Below are positions 63,601-64,000 of a stretch of DNA of 64,000 bases, one piece after another. This DNA comes from Metellina segmentata. Taxonomy: Eukaryota; Arthropoda; Arachnida; Araneae; Tetragnathidae. The DNA is taken from the NCBI GenBank assembly GCA_947359465.1, contig OX375876.1, positions 81,614,359 to 81,678,358 on the forward strand, written 5' to 3'. Both the position numbers and the translations under genes were made by a program. The notes beneath the pieces were generated by a model, which saw only the letters and a program-made list of their open reading frames with translations, did no database searches and was not told the origin of the DNA. Each line of letters starts with the position of its first letter. The first letter of the stretch is position 1.

Positions 63601-63648
63601 TCGTTCAGAAGTTTAGCAAAGTTACCACTTTGTTCAAGAATAGGAAAA
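45512..63648 (-). CDS. PELP1: PELP1 homologue (Rix1-complex), C-terminal half
   Basis: PELP1 is a nucleolar/nuclear scaffold of the Rix1 complex, needed for maturation of the large ribosomal subunit. Six exons join with consistent phases: 63648-63553, 63110-62911, 55921-55866, 55358-55143, 48890-47892, 45616-45512. The product segment (about 557 residues) begins FPILEQSGNFAKLL and contains STTWKTLHLWLKQYG, ELLTDIAADP, ECCLEALQ-V-VQNIFTTGG, PYTNENCRLILYESLF and DPYMEIILLCHRAF, all collinear with the RIX1/NUC202 region of animal PELP1. A proline patch (GRALPPPPQ), an acidic tail with runs of E and D, and EMCQDFVLAEPEEIS at the C-terminus follow. The N-terminal exons lie right of the window. The intron of 55922-62910 (7 kb) is mostly repeats. 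Confidence 0.85.
45617..46177. other. Intron sequence of the PELP1 homologue
   Basis: AT-rich intronic sequence with no further frame or terminal repeat supported. Confidence 0.5.
46178..46594. mobile_element. TTA-flanked MITE (PIF/Harbinger-like)
   Basis: The 417-bp unit is bounded by TTA at 46175-46177 and 46595-46597. Left end GGCCTGGTGCACACATCC; right end reversed GACCGGGTGCATACATCT; similarity continues for about 40 bp (TTTTTCAACATGCGGCGCC). It is much richer in GC than its flanks. No coding. Confidence 0.85.
46595..47891. other. Intron sequence with dispersed repeat R9
   Basis: 46608-46760 (AACATTTGATGATTGTATTC, GGGCAACTATTTTGTGCATT) repeats at 50925-51060. The rest shows no supported feature. 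The words AACCCTTGAGCTAG near 47740 look repeat-derived but had no partner in the window. Confidence 0.5.
47892..48890 (-). CDS. PELP1: PELP1 homologue, large penultimate exon
   Basis: Acceptor TGTTTATTTCAG above 48890; donor GAAGAG|GTAACT after 47892. The 333 codons start IILLCHRAFKIYRYIINPKK (the end of the helical region), then a proline/serine-rich linker (GRALPPPPQENVLAGWENGN), and an acidic region (DVESEDEESGDEDDEEGTGS, about codons 245-265). A basic RPIKRRKIS motif follows, a likely nuclear localisation signal. Composition matches the long disordered tail of PELP1. The open frame's apparent TTG start at 48881 is internal. Confidence 0.85.
48891..49694. other. Intron sequence of the PELP1 homologue
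   Basis: No gene or defined repeat was supported in this part of the intron. Confidence 0.4.
49695..50215 (+). repeat. Dispersed repeat R8, copy 1
   Basis: Matches 52650-53175 in the same orientation: GGTTCCCACTC start, ATCAAGTGGAGATG, ACAGATTAGTTA, TTTGCAGTGCATTTG and CCCAGCTACTGTTGC shared in order. No coding frame. Confidence 0.8.
50218..50500 (-). mobile_element. Helitron 3'-end fragment
   Basis: On the minus strand it ends GGGGCGGAACCCCCTAG followed by T, the same hairpin and CTAG as the Helitron at 2493. The words TTGCGTAGCAATCC and TTTGCATGGCAAACC also match that copy. Similarity fades past about 50360; the right limit is a guess. Confidence 0.65.
50501..52649. other. Intron sequence with a second R9 copy
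   Basis: 50925-51060 repeats 46608-46760. 51040-51200 includes GCAGGGATGGCCAACC-type text often found in dispersed repeats, without a partner here. No exon could be linked by phase. Confidence 0.4.
52650..53175 (+). repeat. Dispersed repeat R8, copy 2
   Basis: Parallel copy of 49695-50215, with a longer right end (CCAGCTGCTGTTGCGG). The two copies are about 2.95 kb apart in the same intron. Confidence 0.8.
53176..54719. other. Intron sequence, unassigned
   Basis: 53690-53760 shares a few words with 50835-50910 (ATCATCTAAGCTGACGATGG-like). 54240-54520 is GC-richer with repeated CGCGATGT/GCGAGATCT words and may be an unclassified MITE. No gene was supported. Confidence 0.4.
54720..55135 (-). 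mobile_element. Helitron piece abutting a splice donor
   Basis: The minus strand starts TCTCTACTATTATAAAATG at 55135, a consensus-like Helitron 5' end, and continues through the GTGCCATAGATTTGTCAGG and TTGCCAAATCCCATT words (plus reading). The hairpin 3' end was not found, so the left limit is approximate. Only seven bases lie between the PELP1 exon end (55143) and this terminus. Confidence 0.7.
55143..55358 (-). CDS. PELP1: PELP1 homologue, internal exon
   Basis: Acceptor TTATTTTTTAG above 55358; donor GAG|GTATGTG after 55143. The 72 codons, phase 0 at both ends, run EISNTLFKTSMKIQLYMHPA, then PYTNENCRLILYESLF, then INIFKIALKDPYME. The PYT-x-x-x-CR-x-x-LY pattern aligns directly with vertebrate PELP1. 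Confidence 0.85.
55359..55865. other. Short PELP1 intron
   Basis: AT-rich; 55614-55690 shares words with 59700-59770 (GTAAATACCA, AGAAAAATT, AAGATT and TTTCTTGCAT-like). No other feature. Confidence 0.5.
55866..55921 (-). CDS. PELP1: PELP1 homologue, small exon
   Basis: Acceptor ACTTTCTTTCTAG above 55921; donor GAT|GTAAGT after 55866. The exon carries two bases completing a Val, then VQNIFTTGGSYMDKRLVD. Its entry phase matches the G left by the exon at 62911. At 56 nt it is too short to stand out as a frame. Confidence 0.8.
56040..56330 (-). repeat. tRNA-derived SINE, diverged copy
   Basis: On the minus strand the head lies near 56310 (GGTTGCGAGTTCAATACTCG, a decayed B box), followed by GTGCACATTAAATTTGCTGTGG and the body (CAGGTGCTGACCTCGTCATT), ending with GCAGCGTTAACTAA at 56040. 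It is collinear with the SINE at 32845-34799 apart from a short internal duplication near 56110-56170. Confidence 0.7.
56331..57789. other. PELP1 intron, no gene
   Basis: No supported frame or repeat end. 56540-56760 is less AT-rich and carries a 65-codon frame without recognisable content. A run of nine G at 56373 is notable only as low-complexity sequence. Confidence 0.4.
57790..58410 (-). mobile_element. Decayed Helitron-family piece
   Basis: Shares AGATTTCAAATCCGTTGAAATTTT (split here as AGATTTCAAATCC and GTTGAAATTTT), TTTAACGATCGCA-like and AAGTGCTATGGATTTGTC words with the other Helitron copies. Neither end is preserved. Confidence 0.5.
58411..59309. other. PELP1 intron with a SINE-head remnant
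   Basis: 58715-58815 (ACTTTCGGCCACAACATATT, AAGGTGCACCAGTCACCTCT, CACCATATGC) matches 34650-34735, the head-proximal part of the SINE, on the minus strand. The rest shows no gene. Confidence 0.5.
59310..61140 (-). pseudogene. hAT-like transposase relic
   Basis: Minus strand from about 61135: INIGTCKIHTIHNAFLKGLK, then 61006-60566 with HRFFNQWPKHWSTYKQIQED, CSSRWLSLKPAAERLLEQW and KVIFVVLSASIFNRVTEFLQ, then 60548-60240 with GDEISRALQNVKEKERNFFF and VMLWDVPTDVLLDEWK. This is the central part of a hAT-type transposase family that ends in the SHGSADIERGF block seen at 29167-29424. Here that C-terminus is missing, and 59310-59700 is the family's flank, as at 28556. Stops and shifts make it inactive. 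It sits in the largest PELP1 intron, in the same orientation as the gene. Confidence 0.7.
61141..62179 (-). pseudogene. Unassigned intron region with a protein-like remnant
   Basis: Minus strand 61445-61270 reads IKNPDIPVYGMEAIHALLSL, WHRNEGMEILMTF and LRSERFQSL. The same words, more broken, are at 13965-14110 on the plus strand. The family is unknown. 61450-62040 is GC-richer than the surroundings and unassigned (a run of C at 61754). Confidence 0.35.
62180..62786 (+). mobile_element. Helitron, 3' end intact, 5' end lost
   Basis: The plus strand ends GGGCTAGCCACGTAGTGGCTAG followed by T: the hairpin plus CTAG seen at 25542. Inside are CTAAGGCACTTACAGCAATG and GATTTGGCAC near 62215-62250, the reverse of the other copies, and a GGTTTGCGCCATGGGCAACG stretch. 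The TCTCTA start is missing. It ends 125 bp from the PELP1 exon at 62911. Confidence 0.7.
62911..63110 (-). CDS. PELP1: PELP1 homologue, internal exon
   Basis: Acceptor CTTCTATTTTAG above 63110 and donor CAAG|GTACTT after 62911; enters at phase 2, leaves at phase 1. Reads QVRSTTWKTLHLWLKQYGAK, IANDSTLIQELLTDIAADP, then a threonine run and REECCLEALQ. The LWLKQYG and LLTDI words match PELP1 proteins. Confidence 0.85.
63111..63552. other. PELP1 intron
   Basis: Short AT-rich intron, nothing else seen. Confidence 0.6.
63553..63648 (-). CDS. PELP1: PELP1 homologue, first exon visible in the window
   Basis: Acceptor GTTTTATTACAG above 63648; donor TCGTG|GTAAAA after 63553. One base completes a codon, then FPILEQSGNFAKLLNESISA, TKSADMNTSSS and two bases of a Trp completed by the next exon. 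The phase agreement supports it; conservation here is weaker. Confidence 0.7.
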
Positions 63649-64000
63649 CTGTAATAAAACATTATGTCTTATAAAATTTCAAGTATTGAAAGTTTGCATA
63701 ACAATTACCATTGATATTGAACAAATCTAATGAATGATACATGACCATTTATAGTTGAAACTTTTTCAAAATGTTAATTTTGTAACAATTTAAATAAAAA
63801 TTTTCAATGAGAATTCTTAACTGGAATATATTATCATTATAGCTTACTCAAGGCTTATAACAGGTTTTAAGATGTAAAAAGTGACCAATCAAACAAAAAA
63901 GTGACAAACAATAATGCCAAATATAAAGATAGAAAAAAATACTCCCCAATCACCCTTATGTTTTTTTTTTGGATCACCGAATGCCTTAGGGCCGGACGGT
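63649..64000 (+). repeat. PELP1 intron and the start of a hAT-flank repeat
   Basis: From 63850 the sequence ACAGGTTTTAAGATGTAAAAA, TGACAAACAATAATGCCAAA matches 28568-28620 and 59325-59410, the flank of the hAT family. It is cut near 63960, where unrelated sequence (GCCTTAGGGCCGGACGG) begins, and then by the window edge. Confidence 0.6.

Overview
This is a eukaryotic, AT-rich, very repeat-rich window, most likely from an arthropod and probably an araneomorph spider. The basis is introns with GT/AG ends, Tc1/mariner, BEL/Pao, hAT and piggyBac relics whose protein variants resemble those common in orb-weaver genomes, and an animal PELP1 gene. No CRISPR array, operon, rRNA gene or convincing free tRNA gene was seen. 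All alignments were made by eye.

Two host genes are supported by splice sites and matching codon phases, and neither shows as one long reading frame. (1) On the + strand, three terminal exons of a small unidentified gene (17394-17465, 23786-23831, 25180-25250) end in a stop codon and an AATAAA signal; their introns are packed with Tc1/mariner elements. (2) On the - strand, six exons between 63648 and 45512 encode the C-terminal half of a PELP1 (Rix1-complex, ribosome biogenesis) homologue. Its 5' part lies beyond the right edge of the window.

Layout. 1-7.1 kb: a broken piggyBac gene flanks a large inverted duplication that carries an unnamed transposon-type protein, with a Helitron inserted in one arm. 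7.5-9.9 kb: a decayed hAT gene with a DUF4371-like part. 10.1-13.9 kb: an element with unusually long inverted repeats around a decayed, unnamed protein. 13.9-17.2 kb: Helitron end, a dispersed repeat holding a hAT-type non-autonomous element with 8-bp duplications, and a TTA-flanked element. 17.4-25.5 kb: host gene 1, with a DD36E-type relic, a DD41D mariner with an unbroken transposase, a Tc1 split by a TTAA-flanked element, and another Tc1. 25.5-31.4 kb: Helitron, a nearly full-length Tc1, and hAT pieces. 31.4-42.6 kb: a nested retroelement block in which a BEL/Pao element with 232-bp LTRs sits inside a Ty3/gypsy element and is itself broken by two SINEs and another non-autonomous element, one SINE being split again. 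42.6-45.3 kb: relics. 45.3-63.7 kb: the PELP1 homologue, with repeats filling its introns.

The window contains no operon or defence system. Its content is two host genes threaded through layers of mobile DNA, with several insertions dated relative to one another by nesting, target duplications and empty-site copies.
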